The notes beneath the pieces are model-generated. The model saw only the letters and a program-made list of their open reading frames with translations. It did not search any database and was not told the DNA's origin. Source: Pomphorhynchus laevis (taxonomy: Eukaryota; Acanthocephala; Palaeacanthocephala; Echinorhynchida; Pomphorhynchidae). Taken from it: a stretch of 64,000 nt of DNA. Numbering within the stretch: position 1 is the stretch's first letter; the number at the start of each line of letters is the position of its first letter. Of this stretch, positions 54,801-64,000 are shown piece by piece. The stretch spans positions 1 to 64,000 of the forward strand of contig WNNJ02003216.1 of the NCBI GenBank assembly GCA_012934845.2, in the 5' to 3' direction. The translations under genes and the position numbers were made by a program.

Positions 54801-55060
54801 TTGTACTGGAATTCAAATTTCCATCAATTTTTCAAACGGAAAATTCGTTATTGAATAATGGATCCGACCAACAGATTTCGTTTATTGCGGTATCAATGGA
54901 ATTTGATTTAAATTTCAATTTTGAGTTTTAAATTGTAAGAACTTTATATAATCAAGACAATTTTAAATTCTTTAATCGTTGAAGTAATCGTTGTAATCGA
55001 TATAATCGTTGTAAACGTTGTAATCGTAGCAATCGTAGTAATCGTAGTTTGTAAGAATTC
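54801..55060. repeat. Spacer with GTAATCGTT-type repeats
   Basis: 54801-54960 shows nothing recognisable. From about 54973 to 55050, imperfect 9-15-bp units around CGTTGTAATCG and CGTAGTAATCG run in tandem next to the PLE fragment. Confidence 0.6.
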
Positions 55061-55066
55061 AAAGAA

Positions 55067-55430
55067 ATGCCTTTTAATGTTAATATGAACATTAAATTAA
55101 CATCAATTGAAATTACTTTTAATTTATATAGTAAAGACGACATATTTATATTTACAAGAAACATATTTTTGCATGAGCATTCATGCATACCATATAATAT
55201 AAAATATAATACATTAAATAATGAAATTTTAAGAATTGCAACAATATGTAATGATATTGGCTTTCTTCAAAATCATTTAAATAATTTAATAGATACATAT
55301 TTTAAACTAGGTTACTATAAAAATAACATCAAGCAGAAAATAGTAAAATATATAAATCAACACAATAATATAAAGAATAAATTTAAACTCTTAAGTGGCA
55401 AATTTTTATGGATGGATAATAAATAATATA
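55067..55430 (+). pseudogene. PLE RT thumb-region fragment
   Basis: The 119-codon open frame: NMNIKLTSIEITFNLYSKDD, then FTRNIFLHEHSCIPYNIKYN, LRIATICNDIGFLQNHL and YKNNIKQKIVKYINQH. It matches the minus-strand fragment at 3047-2808 and the PLE region after the catalytic motif. The catalytic core is absent. Confidence 0.72.
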
Positions 55431-55600
55431 CTTTGCATTAGAATAAGATACTAGATAGTTATTTCAGAGGAAATACATCATTAGCATGTATTTGGCCCCG
55501 CTGCTATGTTGGGTAGAGGAGTTAGGGGCCGAAACCTGATAGCATAGCAGTTCCTCCTGATGACCTCTAATTCTTATTCTGATACAACGTCTGTTATTTA
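55431..55600 (+). other. PLE 3' region with ribozyme-like motifs
   Basis: CTGCTATG..CATAGCAG pairs around GGCCGAAACC, and CCTGATGACC follows. GAAAC and CTGATGA are the two conserved hammerhead boxes, but in permuted order, and stem II is not convincing. The AGAATAAGATAC block recurs at 22066. Probably a PLE terminus. Confidence 0.45.
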
Positions 55601-55800
55601 TTAGTCAATTCATAAAAATGACGTTTATTTTAAATTTATTTTTTATTTTTATTTTTTAACTTGATTAAAATTATAGAAAATCTAAAAACAATTATTAATT
55701 TTATTATTTAATTATTAAATTTTGATTTAGCATTATTATGTTTTGTTTATTTTATAATTATATAACAATACGTAGACTCAGTTAGCTGATTTAATTTTAT
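55601..55800. other. AT-rich spacer
   Basis: Very AT-rich with no coding frame or repeat of note. Confidence 0.5.
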
Positions 55801-55801
55801 A

Positions 55802-56185
55802 ATGATATTCAGCTTTGTGAGTCCACGTTCTTTTAGAGTTCTTGCAAACGCTTTTGTACTAAGCCATTTGTTATATGCTTCTCAATGTTCATACCCTCGG
55901 TCTTTAAATATGCAGTCATTATTTGATATTCGTGACTTGCGGGATCTGTGTCTTGTATGGGAGGTATTTCACAATGAACACCATGTGTTGCGTGGGCTCT
56001 TCAACATTCGATCAACTCGAGCTTTGCGAGGTCACTCGTTTTATCTTAGTCGCCGACGAATAGTACATTCTAGGACGATTCAATTTGGACAACGAATAAT
56101 AAATTCATGGAATCGTTTAAGCGATGATATTGTAAATGCGGCAACTCATGAGCTCTTTAAACGACAGATTATTTTAAATTGTTGA
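55802..56185 (+). pseudogene. CR1-like LINE C-terminal fragment, internally deleted
   Basis: FVLSHLLYASQCSYPRSLN is followed at once by LRDLCLVWEVFHNEHHVLRG, RALRGHSFYLSRRR and INSWNRLSDDIV. Compared with 42666-43121 about 30 residues are missing between the first two blocks, yet the frame is kept. It ends at a stop at 56183. Confidence 0.7.
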
Positions 56186-56547
56186 CTATTTTTTTTGTCT
56201 TTCTCTTTTTCTTTTATTTTGACTATCGATTTGTCAGCAACTCTGAGCTATGCTCGTAACGTTGTCTACATAATAATATTGTGAATTTAACCCCAACAAA
56301 ACTAAAGATATAAAAGTTAAACTAAATATAATATGGCTTTTATTTTACTAAACAAATTTATTTAAAGGGTTGAATGATCATTCACGAATTTGAATTGGTT
56401 TGTTACGAATTAGATTCTGTATTTAGTATACTATTCTTACTGCATATTAAGAATAGTATACAATTAACAAAAGTTTGATTACTAATAAACATACAATCTA
56501 AAGTAAATTCAATACACATTTAAACCAAGCTTAGAAGAATTAGTAAA
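56186..56547. other. AT-rich 5' flank of the next LINE
   Basis: No gene. A 17-bp inverted repeat around 56429-56463 (AGTATACTATTCTTA / TAAGAATAGTATAC) stands out. CTAATAAACATACAATCTAA near 56482 resembles sequences upstream of other LINEs (36122, 47355). Confidence 0.45.
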
Positions 56548-58596
56548 TTGATATCCAGTTCAGAAACAATAGCGAAAATGATAAAACAAGGCAGTAAAAA
56601 GAGTAAAACAAGTAAAAGCAGTATAACAAGGCACAGGGCAGTAAAAGGCGAACTTGCTGAACCCTTCAATCTTGAACTAGAACAGATGCCACGGCATGTT
56701 GAATCGCAAGTTGCTTGTAGTAACAGTGCGTGTTGCTGTTGGACGGTTGTCATTCATACTTTTGATGATAAATCCGTGAAGGACAAAAATTTCCTGTACG
56801 GAATTTGTGCAAGTGAAGCTCTTGATCGTCTGAACTCACAAATAAACAAGCTAACTGAGAGTGTAAATGGTTTGTATAGACGAATCTGTTCTGACGAACA
56901 AGAAAACGCGAGTAGTGCCACAAGATTTTGTGTCCAGGCTGTCGAGAGGGTTCTTTGTGCCAAGCCAGACAAGAGGTCATCTCGGTCCGTGCTTATTTCT
57001 GGAGAGTTGAATACCTGTCAAGTATTTGATACTGGCGACGGGCTGAAGGAAAAAGTAGAACCACCGTTGATGGTCAATGCTGTCAGTTACTCAGATGATA
57101 CAATAAAATCAAACGATCCTTCTCATCACAGAACGGAAACGACTTCTCCTAACTCCTTCTGCTGCACCTGGATGATGGAGCATAGTCACAGCATCATGGT
57201 TCTCAATATATCTCCCACCCCTGACACGCTTGACGTCACTACTGCTGATTTGCAGAGTTAGGTGTGCCGAACAAACCAATTCAAAAGTGATGCAATGCAA
57301 AGCGAAACTTGCGGAGTTACGAAATGCAGTATTGAACCAGATAGAAATGAGCAGTACCAGCCACGCGTACCATCGGTACCTACTTTTAAACAAATTCCTT
57401 CACCAAGTATCGGTAGCAGAGCTTGCAAGATAAATAGAATTTCTGATCGAGGATCACAAACAGACCATGCAACAATAGATCAATGCACTACAAAGAAGAT
57501 CGTCCCAATTTCGGCAACTCATTCTGGAGCCTCTAATGCGGCAACTCGTCTGGAGCAGTGATATATCCGGACCCCACGTTCGAGTAACATACGAGATAAA
57601 AGATCTGTTATAGATAGATCCAAATGTGTGATCTTTGTCAACGTTTATGAGTCCCAATCCGACGCAGGTGTTCCTCAGGAATCGGTCCTGGGACCCTTAT
57701 TATTTAATATTTTTCTTCAGGATCTACTTGTAAGATTAGAATGTGATGTACTAGCGTTTGCGGATGACCTGAAGTTATGGAAGTGTGTTCGTTCATATGA
57801 TAACTGTTTGGAGCTTCAAGATGACCTCGACAATATAAGCATATGGAGCAGGACGACGGGCTTGCTTTTGAATACCTCGAAGTGCAGTCACATGCACTTA
57901 GGAGTTAAGAAATTTTCTTTTGTGTATAGTTTAGGTGGTGAGCCAATTGAGCAGGTACAGTGCACTAGAGACTTAGGGGTACTTGTGCACGAATCATTAA
58001 AGAGTCGTCCAAACACAGACAGGATTATTCAGTCGACCAGAAAATTGAGCTATGTGCTTCGTAGGTGCTTTCGTTACCCATCTGTGTTTTGTCTTAAAGA
58101 GAGGTACAACTCAATAATTAGGCCCATTCTTTTATACTGTACACCAGCAACATTTCCGTGCACGCGAGGCGAGCTGAATGATTTAGAAAATGTTCTTCGC
58201 AGGTTGACGAGGTGCTGTCGTCTTCTAATTAGTTATTCTTATAGAGATCGCTTGCGAGAGATAGGCATACCGTCGGTTCGGTCTGCGATAGTGTGTAGCA
58301 ACATCTTATGCTTCATAGATATGTTACTCGAACGTGATGGGTGGCCGGCAAACTGTATCCAGCGGAACAAACGTGATACGAATCGGAAGCACTCTTTGAC
58401 TGTGAAAACACTGCACCATGGGAAGCTGTCTAGAATCAGTCGCCTATCGCACCGGGCGGTGAGGATGTGGAACTTACTTCCGGAGGATATGGTCGCTATT
58501 CAGAGTAGACAGCAGTTTATGTGGAGGATGGAGCAATGGCTGTGCGAGACAAACTCACAGTCTATACCGGATCTTTATCCTTGGGAGGAAAGTTGA
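56548..58596 (+). pseudogene. CR1-like LINE with large internal deletion
   Basis: ORF1 starts near the ATG at 56548 or 56578. The zinc motif ACSNSACCCWTVVIH and FLYGICASEAL match other ORF1s, though one Cys reads Tyr. Frames change near 57245. At 57618-57660 the RRM start SKCVIFVNVYESQSDAG runs directly into [14 protein letters not shown] motif B. The rest of ORF1, the endonuclease and RT fingers/motif A are gone. The remaining frame (57628-58596) holds motif C LAFADDLKLW and the complete C-terminus SHRAVRMWNLLPED. Dead, but possibly mobilised in trans. Confidence 0.85.
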
Positions 58597-58690
58597 ATTT
58601 TTTTCAAATCAATTTTTTTTTCTTTTTTTTCATGTGATCAGACAAAACAGGCCCACGGCTACAGTCTTGTAATTGAATAAATAAATTATT
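58597..58690 (+). other. CR1-like LINE 3' UTR
   Basis: CATGTGATCAGACAAAACAG and CAGTCTTGTAATTGAATAAA match 35180-35240. Conserved across CR1-like members here, so perhaps recognised by their RT. Confidence 0.6.
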
Positions 58691-59213
58691 TCAGTAGTAA
58701 AATCATATTATCAAAGCCGCTTATTTTCATTTTGACTTCACGTTAAATTATGTAATATATGATTTGTTTTATGAAAATTACAGTTCATATCAAACAATTT
58801 TGTTCATAGAATGATCCAATCAAAAATGATCATTCAAAATGATCAATTAATTACACGCCATCTTTTTAGTCGTTGATTTTTTAGAATCTGCCATGATGTA
58901 GTATAATACACGTGTATAATCATTATCAATGTGAACATTCGTCTTTCGTAGAAGGCATAATAACTAAAAAAACGTGTGACATGCATTCAATTGGGCATTT
59001 TGACAGAGTTGCTAGCGATCATATTTTGAATATTAAACTTAACATAAATCATGTGATTTGGATGGGAATAGGAATTATTCCTATTAATTAATTCCGGATA
59101 GGAATTAAAAGAGTGACACTTTCACCATTAGTCTATATAAATTTAATGACAACTTGGAAGCCGGATATTTTAACGTCACGTGAGACTTGGAAAGTTTAAG
59201 CAATTTAGTTCGA
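58691..59213. other. Unassigned AT-rich stretch
   Basis: No supported gene or mobile-element motif. Two near copies of AATGATCA at 58807-58845 only. Confidence 0.5.
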
Positions 59214-59303
59214 GATTGTTTTTACTTGTGATTATAGAATAGTGATTGTTTTTACTTGTGATTATAGAATAGTGATTGTTTTTACTTGTGATTATAGAGT
59301 AGT
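59214..59303. repeat. 30-bp tandem repeat, three copies
   Basis: The unit GATTGTTTTTACTTGTGATT plus ATAGAATAGT is repeated three times almost exactly, with one change in copy 3. Confidence 0.9.
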
Positions 59304-59505
59304 GATTTTTTCAACTGTCCGTAAACTAGAAATGTTTGACAGCAAATATCACATTAATGACTGTTATACCAAGTTATTTCAACATAATTTACCTTATTTT
59401 TTAATTTCTATTTTTAATTCTTAGAATCCCATATGCAATTGTTGCTTTAAAATTTTGCCTCATTTCTTTCCGCCTTGTAATATTTCTCTCTGCCTTTTAG
59501 CTTCC
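59304..59505. other. Unassigned stretch
   Basis: Nothing recognisable before the L2-like fragment. Confidence 0.4.
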
Positions 59506-59975
59506 ATGTTATGCAATATGCTGATGACATTCTCATCTATGCGCGTGCACCTGCTTATCATATTCATGATCTGAGTGCTTCTGCTTCCAACTGTCTTGCC
59601 TCAATTTTCAATCATCTTTCTCTTCGTCTTACTCTGAATCCTAATTAATCAAAAATAATGTGGATCCTTCCTCGACGCCCCAGCTTAGAACCTCCTTCCG
59701 TATCATTAAATTCTACAATTCTTACTATCGTTGATAATCTCGTTTTCCTAGGCTTCCATTTCGACAATCGACTTTCACTTAAACCTTCCGTTAGAGATAA
59801 AACATTTTCATCTACATTGATGCTCCGCAACCTCCGTCAATTTCGTAGATTAATCGATTTCCCTTCTTGAATGACTATCATATCTTCTCTCCTTTTTTCT
59901 CTACTCGATTATTGTCTTAGTCTATTTTCCAACTCACCTAAATCCAATATTCTTCCTCTACAACGCATCGTAATG
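59506..59975 (+). pseudogene. Divergent L2-like LINE RT fragment
   Basis: Starts at RT motif [21 protein letters not shown], then SKIMWILPRRPSLEPP, LVFLGFHFDNRLSLKP and LSLFSNSPKSNILPLQRI. Homologous to 39533-39990 but more diverged than the other copies in the window. Stops near 59647 and 59868. Truncated at both ends. Confidence 0.75.
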
Positions 59976-60168
59976 TGTTGTAATGTACGAAGAGTGGGCA
60001 AAACGCCCTTTTTGGTCAAAGCACTGTATATAATTATAATTTCATGATCAACAAGCCTGTATTGCCGGATCATGTTCTTTACGCTGCCTATATTATCGAC
60101 TTTGATAACGTGAAAATAATTAATCTGGAGAGCAATTATAGCAAATGTTAATTAAATAAGTTGTCATC
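59976..60168. other. Unassigned stretch
   Basis: Nothing recognisable. Confidence 0.4.
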
Positions 60169-60300
60169 AAGTTGATTCAGCCGTAGCCATAAAGTTGATT
60201 TAGCTGTCGCCATTAAGTTGATTTAGCTGTCGCCATCTAGTTGATTTAGCCGTCGTCATCAAGTTGATTTAGCTGTCGCTATCAAGTTGCTTCAGCCGTC
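60169..60300. repeat. 23-bp minisatellite, ~5.7 copies
   Basis: The unit AAGTTGATTTAGCTGTCGCC plus ATC is tandemly repeated with substitutions. Confidence 0.88.
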
Positions 60301-61075
60301 AAAATATCCAGGATGAATTTGAACTTTATATTTTGAATTTTTTAATTTTTCTTGTATTTTCAGATTAAATATTCATGATGACAGACTTGTTCTGTTAAAA
60401 TATTAAAATTAATTTTGCTGGATATAGCTTTTCAATTTAATAAAGTTAAGGAAAGCCAGCAGGTATCATTCCAAGTCAAAGATTTTCAATTAATTACGTA
60501 ACTTGTAAAAATATCTAATTAAAACGATGAAATGCCGCGTCAGCATCAACTCTGAAATGTATTTGTGATATTTCATAGCCGAACGTTTATTCAGTATTAA
60601 TAGAGAGTTGCTTGGTGATTTGTGTTCAATGTCGTGCAACAACAGCAGAAATAATTACTAGAGAGATTCATTTTGATTATAATGATCACTCCGTTATAGA
60701 TTATGGAAGTCGTTTTGACCACCATTAACAATAACGATGCATACCGAGGTTTGATATTTTGGTGAAAATGCTATTTATTTTATACAAAAATGAGAGATCT
60801 ACTTTAAATTTGATAAGATAATAATTCAACACTTTTGCATACATGTTCATACACGTAACCAATTGTAAATCAGAAAAGCAATATCATCCATGAATTATCC
60901 TGAATACAACTTGATCTTTATTGGGTCTACATCTAAGAGATCTGAGATGTTTCTAATTTGAAAAATTATGTCAAATAACTCAACTACTCTGCCTGAATAG
61001 CCTTTTGGCTTTGGTATGGATTGGAATAAAAATAAATCAAATATAAGCTTTAGACACGAGTATCGAAACCAACTG
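60301..61075. other. Unassigned AT-rich region
   Basis: About 775 bp with no open frame of note, no known motif and no repeat I can detect. Possibly unique host DNA. Confidence 0.5.
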
Positions 61076-61535
61076 GCTTTTCATCTCCGTCGCTTCGACC
61101 ACACATCCACATATCTTGCCCAACTCTCCCGGCCCACCATCCAAATCCGCATCAAACTCCGCCTTCTCGTAATTTTTCGTCTCATCGCTGTCGGCTCCCC
61201 ATCGCTTATCAACCTTCCTTTCTTAAATGACACTCGCCCCACCTCAAGTAAGAGGGTATGCGTTCCCGTCGTACCCTCTTATTCCACTTTCCTAATTACT
61301 CCAACAACTACGGTCTCAGATCCTTCCTCGTCGCCTCCTCACTCGCCTGGAATCAACTCCCTTTCGACGCCCGCCGCGCCCCCTCCTTTATCACATTCAA
61401 ACACCTCCTCCGTTCACACCTTCTCGCCCCCTCCTTTATCACATTCAAACACCTCCTCCGTTCACACCTTCTCGACACCTGATTTACAGTTTTGTTTGTT
61501 GTGGTCATGTAAGCGTGATAAATCTTTTTTTAGAC
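61076..61535 (+). mobile_element. L2-like LINE tail 1
   Basis: Begins FHLRRFDHTSTYLAQLSRPT, homologous to 40026 onward, and ends with a shortened copy of the family 3' UTR at 61483-61535. A 48-bp tandem duplication (61377-61424 and 61425-61472) repeats the PSFITFKHLLRSHLL codons; 48 is a multiple of three, so the frame is kept. 5'-truncated. Confidence 0.82.
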
Positions 61536-61815
61536 GATACTCTCCCTGCCTCGCTATCGCTGCGTTCCCATCATACCCTCTTACTCCACGTTCCCAATTA
61601 CTCCAACAACTATGGACTCCGATCCTTCCTCGTCGCCGTTTCACTCGCCTGGAATCAACTCCATCTCGACGCCCGCCGCGCTCCCTCCTTTATCACATTC
61701 AAACACCTACTCCGTTCACACTTTCTCGACACAGGATTTACATTTTTGTTTTGTTGTGGTCATGTAAGCGTGCGCTGGCGCGCATTTGCCACGTTAAATA
61801 AATCTTTTTTTAATA
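61530..61815 (+). mobile_element. L2-like LINE tail 2
   Basis: Starts at LDDTLPASLSLRSHHTLLLH and runs through the stop and the 3' UTR with its GCGTGC..GCGCGC hairpin and AATAAATC end. It directly follows tail 1. Confidence 0.82.
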
Positions 61816-61904
61816 AAATTATTTAAATTATTTTCGATTATCATCTACGACGAAACTTTTACATTTATGTCCATTCCTAATTGATTTTAGGGAAAAGAAG
61901 CGAC

Positions 61905-62925
61905 TGAACCTTGCGGGGTTCCACAAGGTTCAGTCCTAGGTCCCCTGCTTTTCTCTCTTTTGCTTGGCGATCTCTCTCCATTTATCAAACCTTACTCCTT
62001 TAACGTCATGCAATTCGCCGATGACATTCTAATATATGCTCATGCACCCGAACATCTCATACACGATATCGGCATTTCTGCCTCCAACTGTCTTTCTTCT
62101 ATCTACAAACGTCTCTCCAATCTCCATCTCGTTCTAAACCCCGAAAAGTCCAAAATAATGTGGATCCTTCCCCGTAAACCAAGCATATCTCCTCCCATTG
62201 TATCTTTTGCCTCATCGATCATCCCTATAGTCCACAATCTCACTTTCTTAGGCTTCCATTTCGATGATCACCTTTCCCTTAAACCCTTCGTCCGTGACAA
62301 GGTCCGCTCGTCTAACTTAATTCTTCGTGACATCCGCCGTATCCGCCCCCTTATCGACTTCCGTTCTTGTATGTATCTTCTTTCATCGTTTCTTTTCCCT
62401 AAAATCGATTACTGCCTCAGCCTTTTCGCCAATTCTCCAAAATCCATCATCCTACCCCTACAACGAATAATCAACACCGCCGTTCGAGTGCTCTTTCGTC
62501 TCCGTCGCTTCGACCACACATCCACATATTTTGCCCAACTCTCCTGGCCCACCATCCACATCCGCATCAAACTCCGCCTTCTTCTCGTTACTTTTCGTCT
62601 CATTGCTGTCGGCTCCCATCGTTCATCAACCTTCCTTTCTTAGACGATACTCGCCCCACCTCGCTATCGCTTCGTTCCTGTCATACCCTCTTACTCCACG
62701 TTCCTAATTACTCCAACAACTACGGTCTCCGATCCTTCCTCGTCGCCGCCTCACTCGCCTGGAATCAACTCCCTCTCGACGTCCGCCGCGCTCCCTCCTT
62801 TATCACATTCAAACACCTTCTCTGTTCACACCTTCTCGACACCTGATTCACATTTTTGTTTTGTTGTGGTCATGTAAGCGTGCGCTGGCACGCATTTGCC
62901 ACGTTAAAATAAATCCTTTTTTAAA
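61905..62925 (+). mobile_element. L2-like LINE tail 3
   Basis: Begins at RT motif B ([20 protein letters not shown]) and continues through motif C ([13 protein letters not shown]) to the end of ORF2 and a full 3' UTR. Nearly identical to 39430-40440. One frame shift at about 62610. Lacks the 131-bp duplication. Recent 5'-truncated insertion. Confidence 0.85.
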
Positions 62926-63124
62926 GGACAAAACACTAAAGTAAGAATATACAGTAAATTTAATTTATTGACGTTTTGCATGCTGGGACGTGACATGCGT
63001 AGATTCATTGTCTCCAAGTCATTTATCTACGGCGTTGTCAGGATCAGGTGCCGTAGCTCAGAAGCTGAGGAAAGAAAGAAGATAAAGTACGATGCCATCA
63101 CATCCAATGGCATGGTTTTTATAC
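62926..63124. other. Unassigned spacer
   Basis: Between two oppositely oriented L2-like tails. Nothing recognisable. Confidence 0.45.
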
Positions 63125-64000
63125 CGATAAAAAAAAGATTTATTTTAAAGTGGCAAATGCGTGCCAGCGCACGCTTACATGACCACAACAAAAACAAAAC
63201 TGTGAATCAGGCGTCGAGAAGGTGTGAACGGAGGAGGTGTTTGAATGTGATAAAAGAGGGAGCGCGGCGGACGTCGAGAGGGAGTTGATTCCAGGCGAGT
63301 GAGGCGGCGACGAGGAAGGATCGGAGACCGTAGTTGTTGGAGTAATTAGGAACGTGGAGTAAGAGGGTATGACAGGAACGAAGCGATAGCGAGGTGGGGC
63401 GAGTATCGTCTAAGAAAGGAAGGTTGATGAACGATGGGGAGCCGACAGCGATGAGACGAAAAGTAATGAGAAGAAGGCGGAGTTTGATGCGGATGTGGAT
63501 GGTGGACCAGGAGAGTTGGACAAAATATGTGGATGTGTGGTCGAAGCGACGGAGGCGAAAGAGCACTCGAACGGCGGTGTTGATTATTCGTTGTAGGGGT
63601 AGGATGATGGATTTTGGAGAATTGGCGAAAAGGCTAAGGCAGTAATCGATTTTAGGGAAAAGAAGCGATGAAAGAAGATACATACAAGAACGGAAGTCGA
63701 TAAGGGGGCGGATACGGCGGATGTCACGAAGAATTATTATTATTATTATTATTATTATTATTTCGACAAACAGACGAGCAAAGCTCACAGTTGCACTGTT
63801 AAAAAAAAGAAAAGGAAAAGTAAAGAAAAAAAAGACTCACAAACAAATTAAGTTAGACGAGCGGACCTTGTCACGGACGAAGGGTTTAAGGGAAAGGTGA
63901 TCATCGAAATGGAAGCCTAAGAAAGTGAGATTGTGGACTACAGGGATGATCGATGAGGCAAAAGATACAATGGGAGGAGATATGCTTGGTTTACGGGGAA
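63125..64000 (-). mobile_element. L2-like LINE tail 4, inverted, runs off the window
   Basis: Reverse-complement copy from the 3' UTR (63125-63210) through ORF2 codons (HLLRSHLLDA back to RKPSISPP at the window edge). Interrupted by an insertion at 63736-63843. Together with tail 3 it forms an inverted pair of nearly identical arms about 200 bp apart. Confidence 0.85.
63736..63843 (-). mobile_element. Short insertion with (AAT)n tail
   Basis: About 108 bp absent from the sister copies. On the minus strand it begins near TTTGTTTGTGAGTC, contains GAGCTTTGCTCGTCTGTTTG, and ends in eleven or so AAT units, then AATTCTTCG of the host element. A short AATT-type duplication flanks it. Looks like a 5'-truncated LINE or SINE-like end of another family. 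Confidence 0.7.

Noticed and set aside
55540-55575. Hammerhead ribozyme at the PLE 3' region
   Set aside because: GAAAC and CTGATGA boxes are present but in permuted order, and stem II pairing is poor; kept only as a motif note.
63045-63070. GCCGTAGCTCAG, similar to a tRNA A box
   Set aside because: No B box at the right distance and no cloverleaf; not a tRNA or clear tRNA-derived SINE.

Overview
This is repeat-rich animal DNA. I see no host protein-coding gene, rRNA, tRNA or CRISPR array that I can support. Nearly every long reading frame belongs to a retrotransposon, and almost all coding matter is from non-LTR elements (LINEs). The mix of families (restriction-like-endonuclease LINEs, RTE, CR1/L2-group and I/Jockey-group LINEs, Penelope-like elements and one short-LTR Ty3/gypsy element) points to a metazoan, most likely an invertebrate. 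I cannot name the species. There is no bacterial operon logic here; the layout is that of an insertion graveyard with a few young elements in it.

Layout. 1-2228: AT microsatellites framing a 2-kb inverted array of a ~444-bp unit. 2227-5725: a long hairpin, broken Penelope-like (PLE) pieces, and the 3' half of an RLE LINE (R2/NeSL-like, carrying a restriction-like endonuclease, RLE). 5757-15518: a GC-rich minisatellite and an RLE-LINE head, then three RLE-LINE copies in a row, each bounded by the same 12-mer ATGTTTCAACAG; the first is split by a nested I/Jockey-like LINE (6671-10532). 15545-19090: broken CR1-like LINE (-). 19090-21830: decayed RLE LINE (+). 21838-25600: LINE scraps and a broken RTE containing a duplicated chimeric block. 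25811-28991: RTE LINE with one uninterrupted 1041-codon frame and a 16-bp target-site duplication. 29636-35250: CR1-like scraps interrupted by a Ty3/gypsy-type LTR element (30502-34738). 35280-43200: CR1-like fragments and a nearly full-length L2-like LINE. 43217-50635: two divergently oriented, nearly complete RLE LINEs, one with an intact 1011-aa frame. 50636-54800: full-length CR1-like LINE (-) with both ORFs open. 54960-64000: PLE and CR1-like fragments, an internally deleted LINE, minisatellites, and a cluster of L2-like tails.

How the parts work. RLE LINEs here encode one protein: an N-terminal cysteine-rich CXC-type domain, a reverse transcriptase, a CXC..H..C zinc knuckle and a C-terminal restriction-like endonuclease. 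Such enzymes nick a chosen target and prime reverse transcription on it. The repeated 12-mer at one site, the repeated 11-mer TGTCTATTGAT around another, and a recurring small hairpin in the 3' UTRs are the signals most worth testing. CR1-like and L2-like LINEs have a separate ORF1 (zinc motif plus RRM-like region) and an APE-type endonuclease/RT ORF2. RTE has APE endonuclease and RT in one frame.
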